From assembly GCF_003253735.1 (NCBI RefSeq), contig NZ_QKYW01000012.1:62001-126000 (forward strand): a stretch of DNA of 64,000 nt, written 5' to 3'. Below, piece after piece: positions 9,925 to 18,121 of this stretch (positions are counted from its first letter, which is position 1; each line of letters starts with the position of its first letter). The translations under genes and the position numbers were made by a program. The DNA is from Pseudomonas sp. URMO17WK12:I2. Its GTDB lineage: Bacteria > Pseudomonadota > Gammaproteobacteria > Pseudomonadales > Pseudomonadaceae. The notes below the pieces were generated by a model, which was given only the letters and a program-made list of their open reading frames with translations, was not told the origin of the DNA and ran no database searches.

Positions 9925-10869
9925 ATGAACCTCGACACCCGCATCAAATTTCGTCACCTGACCTGCTTTCTGGAAATTGCCCGGCAACGCAGTTTTGCCA
10001 AGGCCGCCGATGCCCTGGCCGTCAGCCAGCCGGCCATTTCCAAGACGCTCAAGGAGCTGGAAGCCATCCTCGAGGCCTCGCTGTTCGAGCGTGGCAAGGC
10101 GGGAGTCAGCCTGACCTCGGCGGGGCTGGCCTTCATGCGCTACGCCGGCCCTTGTGTGCAGGCGCTGCGCGACGGCGTGAACAGCCTGCGCAGTGGCGAA
10201 CATGACGCCGGGCAGGTACGCGTCGGCGTGCTGTCGACCGTGGAGAGCCTGTTGATTCCCGACGTTGTGCGGCGTCTGCACGAGCGCCACGCTGCTCTGG
10301 TGGTCAGCGTCGCCACCGGGCCCAGTGCCTATCTGCTGGCGCAGCTGCGTGTCGGCGAACTGGATCTGGTGGTGGGGCGCATGACCGACAGCCCGGACAT
10401 CCAGGGCCTGACCTTCGAACACCTGTACAGCGAGTCGATGAGCCTGGTGGTGCGTCGCGGCCACCCACTGCTGGCGCTGGGCGATGCCGGCCTCAGCCAG
10501 CTGGGTGACTATCCTGCGGTGTTGCCATTGGCCGGCACCACCATCCGCCGTTATGCCGACAGCCTGTTCGTGCAATGCGGCGTGCCCCAGCCACGCCAGC
10601 GCCTGGAGACCCTGTCCCCGGCGCTGAGCCGCCGCTATGTGCAGCAGAGCGACGCGGTGTGGGTCGCACCCTTCGATGCAGTGCGCCTCGACCTGCAGAA
10701 CGGCGACCTGGCCGAGTTGGCCCTGGGTATCCGCGAGCCTGGTGGCTCGGTGGGCATCTGCAGCAACACCGCGCTGCCCCTGTCGTTGGCAGCGCAATGG
10801 TGCTGCGAAACCTTGCGTGAATTGGCAGGCGAGTATAGAGAGCGTCCTGTGCCAGGCGCCGTTGTGTAG
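9925..10869 (+). CDS. pcaQ: LysR-type activator of protocatechuate catabolism, PcaQ
   Basis: 314 residues from ATG 9925 (MNLDTRIKFRHLTCFLEIA). The N-terminal winged helix is clear (SFAKAADALAVSQPAISKTL, residues about 22-42). The effector domain contains PFDAVRLDLQNGDLAEL and VGICSNTALPLSLAAQ, as in PcaQ. In pseudomonads and rhizobia PcaQ activates pcaHG and responds to beta-ketoadipate pathway intermediates. Here pcaHG lie 5 kb downstream with an inverted repeat of the PcaQ type in front of them (15521-15538). The frame is open 30 codons further upstream, but the start at 9925 matches the family. Confidence 0.88.
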   Translation: MNLDTRIKFRHLTCFLEIARQRSFAKAADALAVSQPAISKTLKELEAILEASLFERGKAGVSLTSAGLAFMRYAGPCVQALRDGVNSLRSGEHDAGQVRVGVLSTVESLLIPDVVRRLHERHAALVVSVATGPSAYLLAQLRVGELDLVVGRMTDSPDIQGLTFEHLYSESMSLVVRRGHPLLALGDAGLSQLGDYPAVLPLAGTTIRRYADSLFVQCGVPQPRQRLETLSPALSRRYVQQSDAVWVAPFDAVRLDLQNGDLAELALGIREPGGSVGICSNTALPLSLAAQWCCETLRELAGEYRERPVPGAVV

Positions 10870-10895
10870 CCTGTCTCGCTCTGCTGGCAGCCCGA

Positions 10896-11912
10896 TCAAT
10901 CGAACTCGATCAGTACCTTGCCCACCTGCTGCTGCGCTGCGAAGTAGGCGTAGGCGGCCGGCGCGTCTGCGAACTTGAAGGTCTTGCTGACCACCGTTTC
11001 GATGCGGTTGGCTTCGGTGGCGCGTAGCAGCTCGCTGAACATCTGGCGGCTGCCGTTGGCGATACCGCGGATGGTCAGGTTCTTGAGGATCAGCGCGAGA
11101 TAATTGGGAATCGGCGATTGCTGCCCGGGGGTCACGCCAATCACCGCGATGCGTGCGTTGGCGGCGGCTGCAGCGATGGACTGGCCCAGGGTGTCCTGGC
11201 CGCCGGTTTCGATGATCACGTCGGCGCCGGTGTTATCGGTCAGGGCCATGAGTTGGGCGGCCCAGTCCGGATGCTGGCGGTAGTTGATGGTGATGTCGGC
11301 ACCCCGCTCGCGGACGATGTGCAGTTTTTCGTCGCTGGAGGAGGTGATGGCGACGCGCGCGCCGCGCAGCTTGGCGAGTTTCAGTGCGGCCAGTGAAACA
11401 CCGCCGGTGCCCAGGCACAGCACCAGCTCGCCTGGCTTGACCTTGCATACCTCCACCAGCGCGTTCCAGGCGGTGAGGCCGGCCGAGGCGAGGGCGGCGA
11501 CGTCCTGGTCGGCGAGCGAAGCCGGCACCTGGATGACCGCGGCGGCGGGCAGCACAACCCGTTCGGCCAGCCAGCCGTCATGGGAGATGCCAATGTCATG
11601 GGCGAATACGTCGGGGCGGAATTCACCGTCCAGCCAGCTGGGGAAGTGCCCGCAGACCACGCGATCGCCCGGCTTGACGTTACCCACACCTGCACCCACC
11701 GCGATGACCTCACCGACACCTTCGGAGACCGGGATCCGCTCTGGCGCCTGGCGGGCACCGTAAACGCCGCGCAGCAGTTGCACATCACGGCTGATCAGGC
11801 CCACCAGGCGCGGCGCGACCAGTACCTCGCCAGGGCCGGCGACGGGGTCGGGACGGGTGGTGGCGGTCAGGCTGTCCAGGCCTTGCTGGTTGCCGATTTG
11901 AAAGGCTTTCAT
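10896..11912 (-). CDS. Zinc-less MDR-family NAD(P)-dependent alcohol dehydrogenase/quinone oxidoreductase
   Basis: 338 residues. It has a GroES-like N-terminal domain (GEVLVAPRLVGLISRDVQLL) and a Rossmann domain with LCLGTGGVSLAALKLAK near residue 165. The catalytic-zinc GHE motif of true alcohol dehydrogenases is replaced by SEGVGEVIAVG, so it is better seen as a zinc-independent MDR oxidoreductase. It resembles the second MDR gene at 23702-24715. It converges on pcaQ and is divergent from the hydrolase-SDR pair. Its substrate is unknown. Its position inside the pca region suggests an aromatic or lignin-derived compound, by inference only. Confidence 0.8.
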   Translation of the reverse strand: MKAFQIGNQQGLDSLTATTRPDPVAGPGEVLVAPRLVGLISRDVQLLRGVYGARQAPERIPVSEGVGEVIAVGAGVGNVKPGDRVVCGHFPSWLDGEFRPDVFAHDIGISHDGWLAERVVLPAAAVIQVPASLADQDVAALASAGLTAWNALVEVCKVKPGELVLCLGTGGVSLAALKLAKLRGARVAITSSSDEKLHIVRERGADITINYRQHPDWAAQLMALTDNTGADVIIETGGQDTLGQSIAAAAANARIAVIGVTPGQQSPIPNYLALILKNLTIRGIANGSRQMFSELLRATEANRIETVVSKTFKFADAPAAYAYFAAQQQVGKVLIEFD

Positions 11913-12020
11913 GCAGATGATCCTTGTCGCTGGAAAATGTGGGGCTTTTCATGGCCCAGGCGTCGAGCGACATGGTGCCAGATAGAGCGTTGGCGTGGTC
12001 AAGGCTTGGCCCGGCTTGCA

Positions 12021-12200
12021 GGTGCCGACGCCTTTCGACCCCGCTCCATGCCGCGGCTACCTGGCCGAACTGGCGCCCGATAGCGCAAGCCCGTTAGCTC
12101 CGCAGGCATCTGCAGCAACGCCGCGCTGTGGCTGTTTCTGGCGGCGCAGCGCACGCCGTCCCGACCTTATCCGCTCGAACACCTTCAGCGATTATCTGAA
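12021..12200 (+). pseudogene. Remnant of a LysR-type (PcaQ-like) regulator gene, C-terminal end only
   Basis: Two blocks in different frames resemble the C-terminus of the nearby pcaQ. VPTPFD...GYLAELAPD (from about 12022) parallels VAPFD...GDLAELALG, and after a one-base shift GICSNAALWLFLAAQ (from 12105) parallels GICSNTALPLSLAAQ. At DNA level a stretch of about 23 bases around 12105 differs from pcaQ at only one position. No N-terminal HTH is present: the divergent MDR gene occupies that space. I read it as a broken, truncated paralogue. Confidence 0.5.
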
Positions 12201-12252
12201 CTCCCCAGGCCGCCTCGCTTTCCACTTTCTACACCCATCAGGCAGGCCTTCG

Positions 12253-13029
12253 ATGCTCCCACACAGCCAGCAGGGCCAAGGCCCGATCACCTTCGTGCTG
12301 ATGCACTTTCTCGGCGGCTCGCACCGTACCTGGGGCCCGACCATCCCCTATCTGGATCGCCACTATCGCTGCGTCGCCTTCGATACACCGGGGTTCGGCG
12401 ATGCCAGCGCGGTGCCTGGGTATACGGTCAGCGAGATGGCCGATCAGGTCGACCAGAGCATCCGCGAGCTCGGTCTCGAGCGCTGTATCCTGGTCGGCCA
12501 TTCGATGACCGGCAAGGTCGCGGCGGTGCTGGCCTCGCGGCGCCCCGACTATCTCCGTGGCTTGGTGCTGGTGGCGCCGTCGCCACCCGGGCCGCAGCCG
12601 ATCAGCGACGCCGAGCGCGACCGCCAGCGCGGTTACGACGCTGGCCGAGAGCAGGCCGAGGCGTTCATCGATGAATCCAGCTTCCACCGGCTGCCGGACG
12701 ATCTGCGCGAAGTGGCCATCGCCGATGCCCAGAGCGTCAACCTCGAGGCCTGGCGCACCTGGGTCGACCATGGCAGCCGTGAGGATTGGCAGGAACGCAT
12801 CGGCAGCCTGCCTTACCCGACGCTGCTGATCTGCGGCGCCGACGACCGCCAGGTGCCGGATGCCGAGGAGCAGGGCCGTACCACCCTGGCGCATTTCCCC
12901 CGCAGCGCCGTGCTGACGCTGCCCGGCGCCGGGCACTTGATGCCGCTACAGACACCTCGCGCACTGGCCGAGCAGATGCTCGCGTTCGCTCACTTGATTG
13001 CGACTCGTATCGCTGAAGGAGAAGGTTGA
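12253..13029 (+). CDS. Alpha/beta hydrolase
   Basis: 258 residues from ATG 12253. The fold signature is clear: oxyanion region MHFLGGSHRTWG, nucleophile elbow GHSMTGK with Ser84, acid in CGADDRQVP (Asp197/198) and general base in PGAGHLMP (His228). The nucleophile motif GHSMTG is found in esterase/C-C hydrolase-like members. The frame continues upstream through a LysR remnant, so I use the first ATG fitting the fold. It overlaps the following SDR by one base (TGATG at 13027-13031), so the two are translationally coupled. No signal peptide is seen. Substrate not identified. Confidence 0.82.
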   Translation: MLPHSQQGQGPITFVLMHFLGGSHRTWGPTIPYLDRHYRCVAFDTPGFGDASAVPGYTVSEMADQVDQSIRELGLERCILVGHSMTGKVAAVLASRRPDYLRGLVLVAPSPPGPQPISDAERDRQRGYDAGREQAEAFIDESSFHRLPDDLREVAIADAQSVNLEAWRTWVDHGSREDWQERIGSLPYPTLLICGADDRQVPDAEEQGRTTLAHFPRSAVLTLPGAGHLMPLQTPRALAEQMLAFAHLIATRIAEGEG

Positions 13030-13826
13030 TGGATTTGGGCTTGAAAGACCGTGTGGCATTGATCAATGGCGCGGCAGGCGGAATCGGTCTGGCGACCGCG
13101 CGCCTGTTGGCAGAGGAGGGCGTGAAGCTGGTGCTGACCGACCGCGAGCAGGACGCCTTGCTGCAGTCGGCTGCGGGCATGGTCGGTGAGCCGCTGCTGA
13201 TCGCCGCGGACATGACCCGGCAAGCCGAGGTCGATGACCTGATCCGCCAGGCCGAGGCGCGCTTCGGCCAGGTCGATATCGTGGTGCATACCGCCGGCGT
13301 GACCGGCGCCAAGGGCGACCCGCTGGAGCTGTCGGACGCCGATTACCAGGAAGCCTGGGATACCGACTTCTTCACCGCCGTGCGCATCGCCCGGGCAACC
13401 GTGCCGGCCATGCGTAAGCGCGGCTGGGGCCGGCTGGTCTGCATCACCTCGGAAAACGCCGTGCAGCCGTACTGGGAAGAGGCCGTGTACAACGTGGCCA
13501 AGGCCGCGCTGGCTGCGTTCATCAAGAACCTGTCCTACAAGGAAGCCGCCCACGGCGTGCTGTGCAACACGGTATCGCCGGCGTTCATCGAAACCGGTAT
13601 GACCGACGGCATGATGAAAAAACGCGCCGAGGAAATGGGCGTGAGCTTCGAGGAAGCGGTGCAGAGCTTCCTGAAGGAGGAGCGCCCAGGTATCGTCCAG
13701 CAGCGCCGCGGTCAGCCCGAAGAAGTGGCGGCGGCCATTGCGCTGCTGGTCTCGGAGCGCGCCTCGTTTATCAACGGCAGCAACCTGCGCGTCGATGGTG
13801 GCTCGGTGCAGAGCGTGCAGAACTGA
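13029..13826 (+). CDS. Short-chain dehydrogenase/reductase (SDR)
   Basis: 265 residues with the classical SDR layout: nucleotide-binding NGAAGGIG (residues 13-20), HTAG at about 87-90, and catalytic Ser141, Tyr154 and Lys158 (YNVAK). The C-terminal SERASFINGSNLRVDGG is typical. GGAG sits 7 bases before the ATG, inside the end of the hydrolase gene. It probably acts with the hydrolase in one short pathway. A DxD at the end of beta2 (LVLTDRE) suggests NAD rather than NADP preference. Substrate unknown. Confidence 0.88.
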   Translation: MDLGLKDRVALINGAAGGIGLATARLLAEEGVKLVLTDREQDALLQSAAGMVGEPLLIAADMTRQAEVDDLIRQAEARFGQVDIVVHTAGVTGAKGDPLELSDADYQEAWDTDFFTAVRIARATVPAMRKRGWGRLVCITSENAVQPYWEEAVYNVAKAALAAFIKNLSYKEAAHGVLCNTVSPAFIETGMTDGMMKKRAEEMGVSFEEAVQSFLKEERPGIVQQRRGQPEEVAAAIALLVSERASFINGSNLRVDGGSVQSVQN

Positions 13827-13943
13827 CGCAAGCGAGCAGGGCGCACTGTTAGGCTGTTTGGAACTCAGCGTTGCTGGTGGTTGACGCTCTGATCCGGTGA
13901 GCCCGGCATGTGCCGCTGCGGCCATGCTTGCCAAAATGAGAGC

Positions 13944-13970
13944 GGGGCAGTCACCAGTCGTGACTGCCCC
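13944..13970. terminator. Bidirectional hairpin between convergent SDR and porin genes
   Basis: A perfect 11-bp inverted repeat GGGGCAGTCAC / GTGACTGCCCC with a 5-base loop lies between the two convergent stop codons. On the minus strand it is followed by a weak T-containing stretch, so it could serve the porin gene. Confidence 0.65.
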
Positions 13971-13993
13971 CGTTACAACGCCAGGCCTTCGGA

Positions 13994-15319
13994 TCAGAAG
14001 GAGAGGGCGAACATCAGCTGGGTGTAGAGGTTGCGGTCATTGCTTGCCAACTGGGTGCCACCATTATCCGCGCTGTTTTTCGGCTGATAGAGGCCAACCA
14101 ATGGAATGACCATCAGGTTGTCGGTGACGCCCCACTGGGCATACACATCGAGTTCGCGGCCTGAAAGGTCGCCGAGGTCGTTGTCGAGGGTGTCGTAGTC
14201 GAACCACAACGCCCCCACGCTGAGGTTTTCCAGCGGTGTGACGCTAGCACCCACGTGGTGAATGCGGGTGTTGCTATTGAACGGGCCAGCGTAGTTGCCA
14301 GCGACTTCGCCCTGGAACCAGGTGCCGAAGCCACGGTTGAGGCCGTAGAACAGGGGGTCGTAGCCATCCGAGAAGCGGCTGTAGCGGTAATTGACCTTCG
14401 GCGACCAGGCGACAGCTGAGAACGTCCAGCCGGCTTCCAGGTACCAGGCGTTTTCGTTATCGACCTTGCGCTTGTCCTGGCGGGCGTATTCGGCAGACAG
14501 GAACAGGTCCTGTACGCCGGCATTGCCCTGGGCGCGCAGGCTGTAGGTCTTCATGCCGTCGCGGGCCAGTTGCGAGGCCGAGGCATATTGCTTGTCGACG
14601 TCTTTGACGTCGATATAGGTCAGGCCCAGGGTGCCGGCTTCGGCGACATGTTCCAGAGTGCCGACGTACATCTCCGAGCGCGCCTGGGCGCGGTTGTCGG
14701 ATTTGATCCACATCAGATCGCTGCGCCAGCCTTGCTTGCCTCCCAGGCGCAGCACGGCAGTCTGGTCGAAGTTCTTGCGCGCGGCGAGGTAGTAGCCGCC
14801 ACCGCGATTGAATTCACCATCGGCCACGCCCTTGCCGAGGTTCAGGGCATCGCCATTGATCAGGAAGCCATCGCCGACCACGATGTTCTGGCGGCCAACG
14901 GACAGATCGACGCCATCTTCGCCCAGCACCGCAAACAGGTCGCCCGAGCGCCAGCCCAGATAGGCATCTTCGATCTTGGTGGTGCGCTCCGAGCCATCGG
15001 TAAAGCTGGCCGCATCGCCATCGCCCCAGGTGCCCGAGGAGAGAAAGCCGAACGCGCCATAAGCCGTGCCGGCGCCGCCAAGCCCCTGATCGGCGCTGAT
15101 GCCGTACTTGAGGTAGCCCTCGCGCCAGGACGCCGAGCCGGCTTGCGTGGCACCCGTGGTGGCGTAGCGCTCCCGGCTGTGGAAGATGCCGAACACGGCT
15201 TCGAGGTTGGCGTTCAGGTGGGTGTCTTCATCGCTGTAGAGCTCAACGGCACCCGCCTGGGAGGCGGCGCCGATCAACAGGGCGAGGGCGGAGCGTTGCA
15301 GCACGGAGGGCTTGGACAT
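13994..15319 (-). CDS. Outer-membrane porin of the alginate-export-like beta-barrel class
   Basis: 441 residues. It has a signal peptide (MSKPSVLQRSALALLIGAAS, cleavage probably after SQAGA) and then alternating beta-strand sequence. The C-terminal residue is Phe (LMFALSF), as in proteins inserted by the BAM complex. Internal landmarks such as VDLSVGRQNIVVGDGFL resemble long-chain porins of the alginate export (AlgE-like) domain family often found beside aromatic catabolic genes. It diverges from pcaHG and shares their 345-bp regulatory region. It probably imports an aromatic or sugar acid, but the substrate is inferred from position only. Confidence 0.8.
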   Translation of the reverse strand: MSKPSVLQRSALALLIGAASQAGAVELYSDEDTHLNANLEAVFGIFHSRERYATTGATQAGSASWREGYLKYGISADQGLGGAGTAYGAFGFLSSGTWGDGDAASFTDGSERTTKIEDAYLGWRSGDLFAVLGEDGVDLSVGRQNIVVGDGFLINGDALNLGKGVADGEFNRGGGYYLAARKNFDQTAVLRLGGKQGWRSDLMWIKSDNRAQARSEMYVGTLEHVAEAGTLGLTYIDVKDVDKQYASASQLARDGMKTYSLRAQGNAGVQDLFLSAEYARQDKRKVDNENAWYLEAGWTFSAVAWSPKVNYRYSRFSDGYDPLFYGLNRGFGTWFQGEVAGNYAGPFNSNTRIHHVGASVTPLENLSVGALWFDYDTLDNDLGDLSGRELDVYAQWGVTDNLMVIPLVGLYQPKNSADNGGTQLASNDRNLYTQLMFALSF

Positions 15320-15520
15320 GGTTGGCTTCCCTGGGTTTTTTTCTTATGGGGCGAAGGGTGAGGCGATACTAGTGGTTTGCCCAAGACAGCCCTTGAGCGT
15401 CCTTGCCATTCACTTGTCTGTCCTTGCCAACACTAGATCAGTTTCCGCCAGGCGTTGCTGCCTAACTCGCGGCCGGAGATCGGGAACATTGCCTACCAGG
15501 CGCTACCAAGAGCTCTTTTC

Positions 15521-15538
15521 CATAACCATTTGGTTATG
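15521..15538. promoter_or_regulatory. PcaQ-type operator upstream of pcaHG
   Basis: Perfect inverted repeat CATAACCATTTGGTTATG: 8-base arms with a 2-base centre. It contains ATAACC-N4-GGTTAT, which fits the PcaQ site described in rhizobia (ATAACC-N4-GGTTAA). It lies about 127 bases before the pcaH start, a normal distance for a LysR activator, within the 15320-15664 gap shared with the porin promoter. Confidence 0.75.
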
Positions 15539-15664
15539 TTTTGGTCGCGCTTTTTCACTAGGCGGCTGGTGCTTCCTCGCCGATCATGGCCTGCAGAGCC
15601 AGCATCGGCGCACAGGCGCGCGTATGACCGGCGACTCCACAATTTCAATAAACAGGAGCGTCCC

Positions 15665-16378
15665 ATGTCCGAGGACAGCCGTTTCATCATCCGTGATCGC
15701 AACTGGCACCCCAAAGCCTTTACCCCTGACTACAAGACTTCCATCGCCCGTTCGCCACGTCAGGCGCTGGTGAGCATCCCGCAATCGATTTCGGAAACCA
15801 ACGGGCCGGACTTCAGCCACCTGAAGATGGGCCAGCACGACAACGACCTGCTGCTCAATTTCAACAACGGCGGCCTGCCCATCGGCGAGCGCATTCTGGT
15901 GTGCGGGCGGGTGATGGATCAGTACGGCAAGCCAATCCCGCATACCTTCGTGGAAATGTGGCAGGCCAACGCTGGCGGCCGCTACCGCCACAAGAACGAC
16001 CGCTACCTGGCGCCGCTGGATCCGAACTTCGGCGGCGTGGGCCGTGCGCTGACCGACAGCGAAGGCCATTACAGCTTCCGTACCGTAAAACCCGGCCCGT
16101 ACCCATGGCGCAACGGTCCCAATGACTGGCGCCCGGCGCACATTCACTTCTCCATCAGTGGCCCGTCGATCTCGACCAAACTGATCACCCAGCTGTATTT
16201 CGAAGGGGATCCGCTGATCCCGCTGTGCCCGATCGTCAAGGCCATCGCCAACCCGGACGCGGTGCAGACGCTGATCGCCAAGCTCGACATGAGCATGGCC
16301 AACCCCATGGACTGCCTGGCCTATCGCTTCGACATCGTGCTGCGTGGCCAGCGCAAGACCCACTTCGAGAATTGCTGA
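15665..16378 (+). CDS. pcaH: Protocatechuate 3,4-dioxygenase beta subunit
   Basis: 237 residues from ATG 15665. It carries the non-heme Fe(III) site of the enzyme that cleaves protocatechuate to beta-carboxy-cis,cis-muconate. The iron ligands are recognisable as Tyr107 (GGRYRHK), Tyr146 (KPGPYPWRN), His159 and His161 (RPAHIHFS), one residue lower than in the P. putida beta subunit. The longer open frame from 15455 has no family support. An AGGAG site (15654-15658) precedes the ATG. pcaG follows after 10 bases, so the subunits are co-translated. It is probably induced by PcaQ through the inverted repeat upstream. Confidence 0.96.
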   Translation: MSEDSRFIIRDRNWHPKAFTPDYKTSIARSPRQALVSIPQSISETNGPDFSHLKMGQHDNDLLLNFNNGGLPIGERILVCGRVMDQYGKPIPHTFVEMWQANAGGRYRHKNDRYLAPLDPNFGGVGRALTDSEGHYSFRTVKPGPYPWRNGPNDWRPAHIHFSISGPSISTKLITQLYFEGDPLIPLCPIVKAIANPDAVQTLIAKLDMSMANPMDCLAYRFDIVLRGQRKTHFENC

Positions 16379-16388
16379 GGAGCCCGCC

Positions 16389-16997
16389 ATGCCTGTCGAA
16401 CTGTTGCCCGAAACCGCTTCGCAAACCGCCGGCCCCTACGTGCACATCGGCCTGGCGCTGGCCGCCGCCGGCAACCCGACCCGTGACCAGGAAATCTGGA
16501 ACCAGATGGCCAAGCCCGGTGCGCCGGGCGAGCACATCACCCTGATCGGCCACGTCTACGATGGCAACGGCCACCTGGTGCGCGATGCCTTCCTGGAGCT
16601 CTGGCAGGCCGATCACCAGGGCCGTTACGACGCCGAGTACGACCTCGACAAACCCTTCAACAGCTTCGGCCGTACCGCCACCACCTTCGATGCCGGCAGC
16701 GAGTGGACGGTACAAACCGTCAAGCCGGGCGTGGTCAACAACGCCGCCGGTGTGCCGATGGCGCCCCATGTGAACGTTTCGCTGTTCGCCCGTGGCATCA
16801 ACATCCACTTGCACACGCGCCTGTATTTCGAGGATGAAGCCGAGGCCAACGGCAAGGATCCGGTACTCGGCCTGATCGAGCAGCCTTCGCGCCGCGAGAC
16901 CCTGATCGCCAGGCGCTGCGAAGTTGACGGCAAGCCGGCCTACCGATTTGATATCCGCATTCAGGGGGACGGCGAAACGGTGTTTTTTGATTTCTGA
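16389..16997 (+). CDS. pcaG: Protocatechuate 3,4-dioxygenase alpha subunit
   Basis: 202 residues from ATG 16389 (MPVELLPETASQTAGPYVHI). It is the non-catalytic alpha partner of PcaH, sharing the fold: ELWQADHQGRYD parallels the beta-subunit MWQANAGGRYRH region, and VNVSLFARGINIHLHTRLYF matches the C-terminal half. The TAGPYVHIG segment supplies substrate-binding residues at the subunit interface. The alternative start 45 bases upstream lies inside pcaH and is unlikely. The next gene appears to begin within its last codons. Confidence 0.95.
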   Translation: MPVELLPETASQTAGPYVHIGLALAAAGNPTRDQEIWNQMAKPGAPGEHITLIGHVYDGNGHLVRDAFLELWQADHQGRYDAEYDLDKPFNSFGRTATTFDAGSEWTVQTVKPGVVNNAAGVPMAPHVNVSLFARGINIHLHTRLYFEDEAEANGKDPVLGLIEQPSRRETLIARRCEVDGKPAYRFDIRIQGDGETVFFDF

Positions 16998-18117
16998 CAG
17001 AGCACTGGATGCGCCCGTCGAGCAGATCGACGCGCGCATCCACCAGGGTTTCAGCGCGGCGCTCGAGGCCCGTGGCTTTCGCGCCGACAGTCAGCAACAG
17101 CAAGCAATCGATACCCTGGCGCAGTGGCTGCAAGGCTGGTGCGCCGGGCGTCGTGGCTGGCTGCGCAAACCGTTGGCTGGCGTCTACCTGTGGGGCGGCG
17201 TGGGGCGTGGCAAGAGCTTCGTGATGGATGCTTTCTTCGCCGCCGCTCCGTTGCGCGCCAAGCGCCGGGTGCATTTTCACGCCTTCTTGCAGGAGCTGCA
17301 GCAGCGCATGCAGGCCTTTGCCGGCCAGCCCGATCCGCTGGTGCTGGCGATCCGCGCGTTGGCGAAGGATATCCGCCTGCTGTGCTTCGATGAATTCCAC
17401 GTGCATGACATCGGCGACGCCATGCTGCTGCGCCGTTTGCTCGACGTGCTGGTCGAGGAGGGCGTCGGCCTGGTCATGACCTCCAACTACCCGCCGACCG
17501 GGTTGTGCCCCAATCCGCTGTACCGCGAGCGCTTCACCCCGGCCATCGAGATACTCGAAAAACGCTTCACGGTGCTGGCGCTGGATGCCGGCACCGACTA
17601 CCGCGAACTACCGGGCAATGCCCAGCAGTGGGGCGAGTACCTGTGGCCGCAGTCGGCGGGCGGCCTGGCTTATCTGGAAAACTGGCTGGCGCTGGGTGAG
17701 CAGGCGCAGCGCGATCAGTTGCTGAGCGTCAACCATCATCCGCTGCAGGTGCGCGCCCTGGCCCCTGGCCGTGCCTGGCTGGAGTTCGCCGAGCTGTGCG
17801 GCAACGCCCATTCCACGGCGGATTTTCTCTGGCTGCTGCAACGCTATCCGCGCCTGGCGCTGAGCGGCGTGCCGAGCCTGGATTCGCAACCCACCGATGC
17901 CTGCCAGCGCTTCATCAACCTGGTGGATATCGCCTACGATGCCGGCGCCGAATTGCTGTTGTGCAGCGAGTTCAGCCTCGAACGCCTGTGCCGCGGCTCC
18001 GCCCATCAGGATTTCGTGCGAACCCGCAGCCGCCTTGGTCAATTGCACAAGCGAAAGCTCGTGACGACTGAAGGCGCCGGCCCAGAGGTCCGTGCCGCCT
18101 GCCACAAGGACTGCTGA
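16987..18117 (+). CDS. AFG1/ZapE-like AAA-type ATPase
   Basis: About 376 residues. Walker A LWGGVGRGKS (about 69-77) and Walker B LLCFDEFHV (about 131-139), together with the following MTSNYPPTGLCPNPLYRERF, identify the AFG1/ZapE family (ATPases linked to protein quality control in mitochondria and Z-ring function in bacteria). The N-terminus differs from housekeeping ZapE, so this may be a paralogue. The start is uncertain: no ATG lies after the pcaG stop. A TTG at 16987 overlapping pcaG by 11 bases is my choice. An ATG at 16924 in the same frame would overlap pcaG by 74 bases. Confidence 0.78.
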   Translation: MISDRALDAPVEQIDARIHQGFSAALEARGFRADSQQQQAIDTLAQWLQGWCAGRRGWLRKPLAGVYLWGGVGRGKSFVMDAFFAAAPLRAKRRVHFHAFLQELQQRMQAFAGQPDPLVLAIRALAKDIRLLCFDEFHVHDIGDAMLLRRLLDVLVEEGVGLVMTSNYPPTGLCPNPLYRERFTPAIEILEKRFTVLALDAGTDYRELPGNAQQWGEYLWPQSAGGLAYLENWLALGEQAQRDQLLSVNHHPLQVRALAPGRAWLEFAELCGNAHSTADFLWLLQRYPRLALSGVPSLDSQPTDACQRFINLVDIAYDAGAELLLCSEFSLERLCRGSAHQDFVRTRSRLGQLHKRKLVTTEGAGPEVRAACHKDC

Positions 18118-18121
18118 ACCC

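Noticed and set aside
9715..10899. 394-residue minus-strand frame opposite pcaQ
   Set aside because: PcaQ has a clear LysR domain order; the antisense frame has no recognisable domain.
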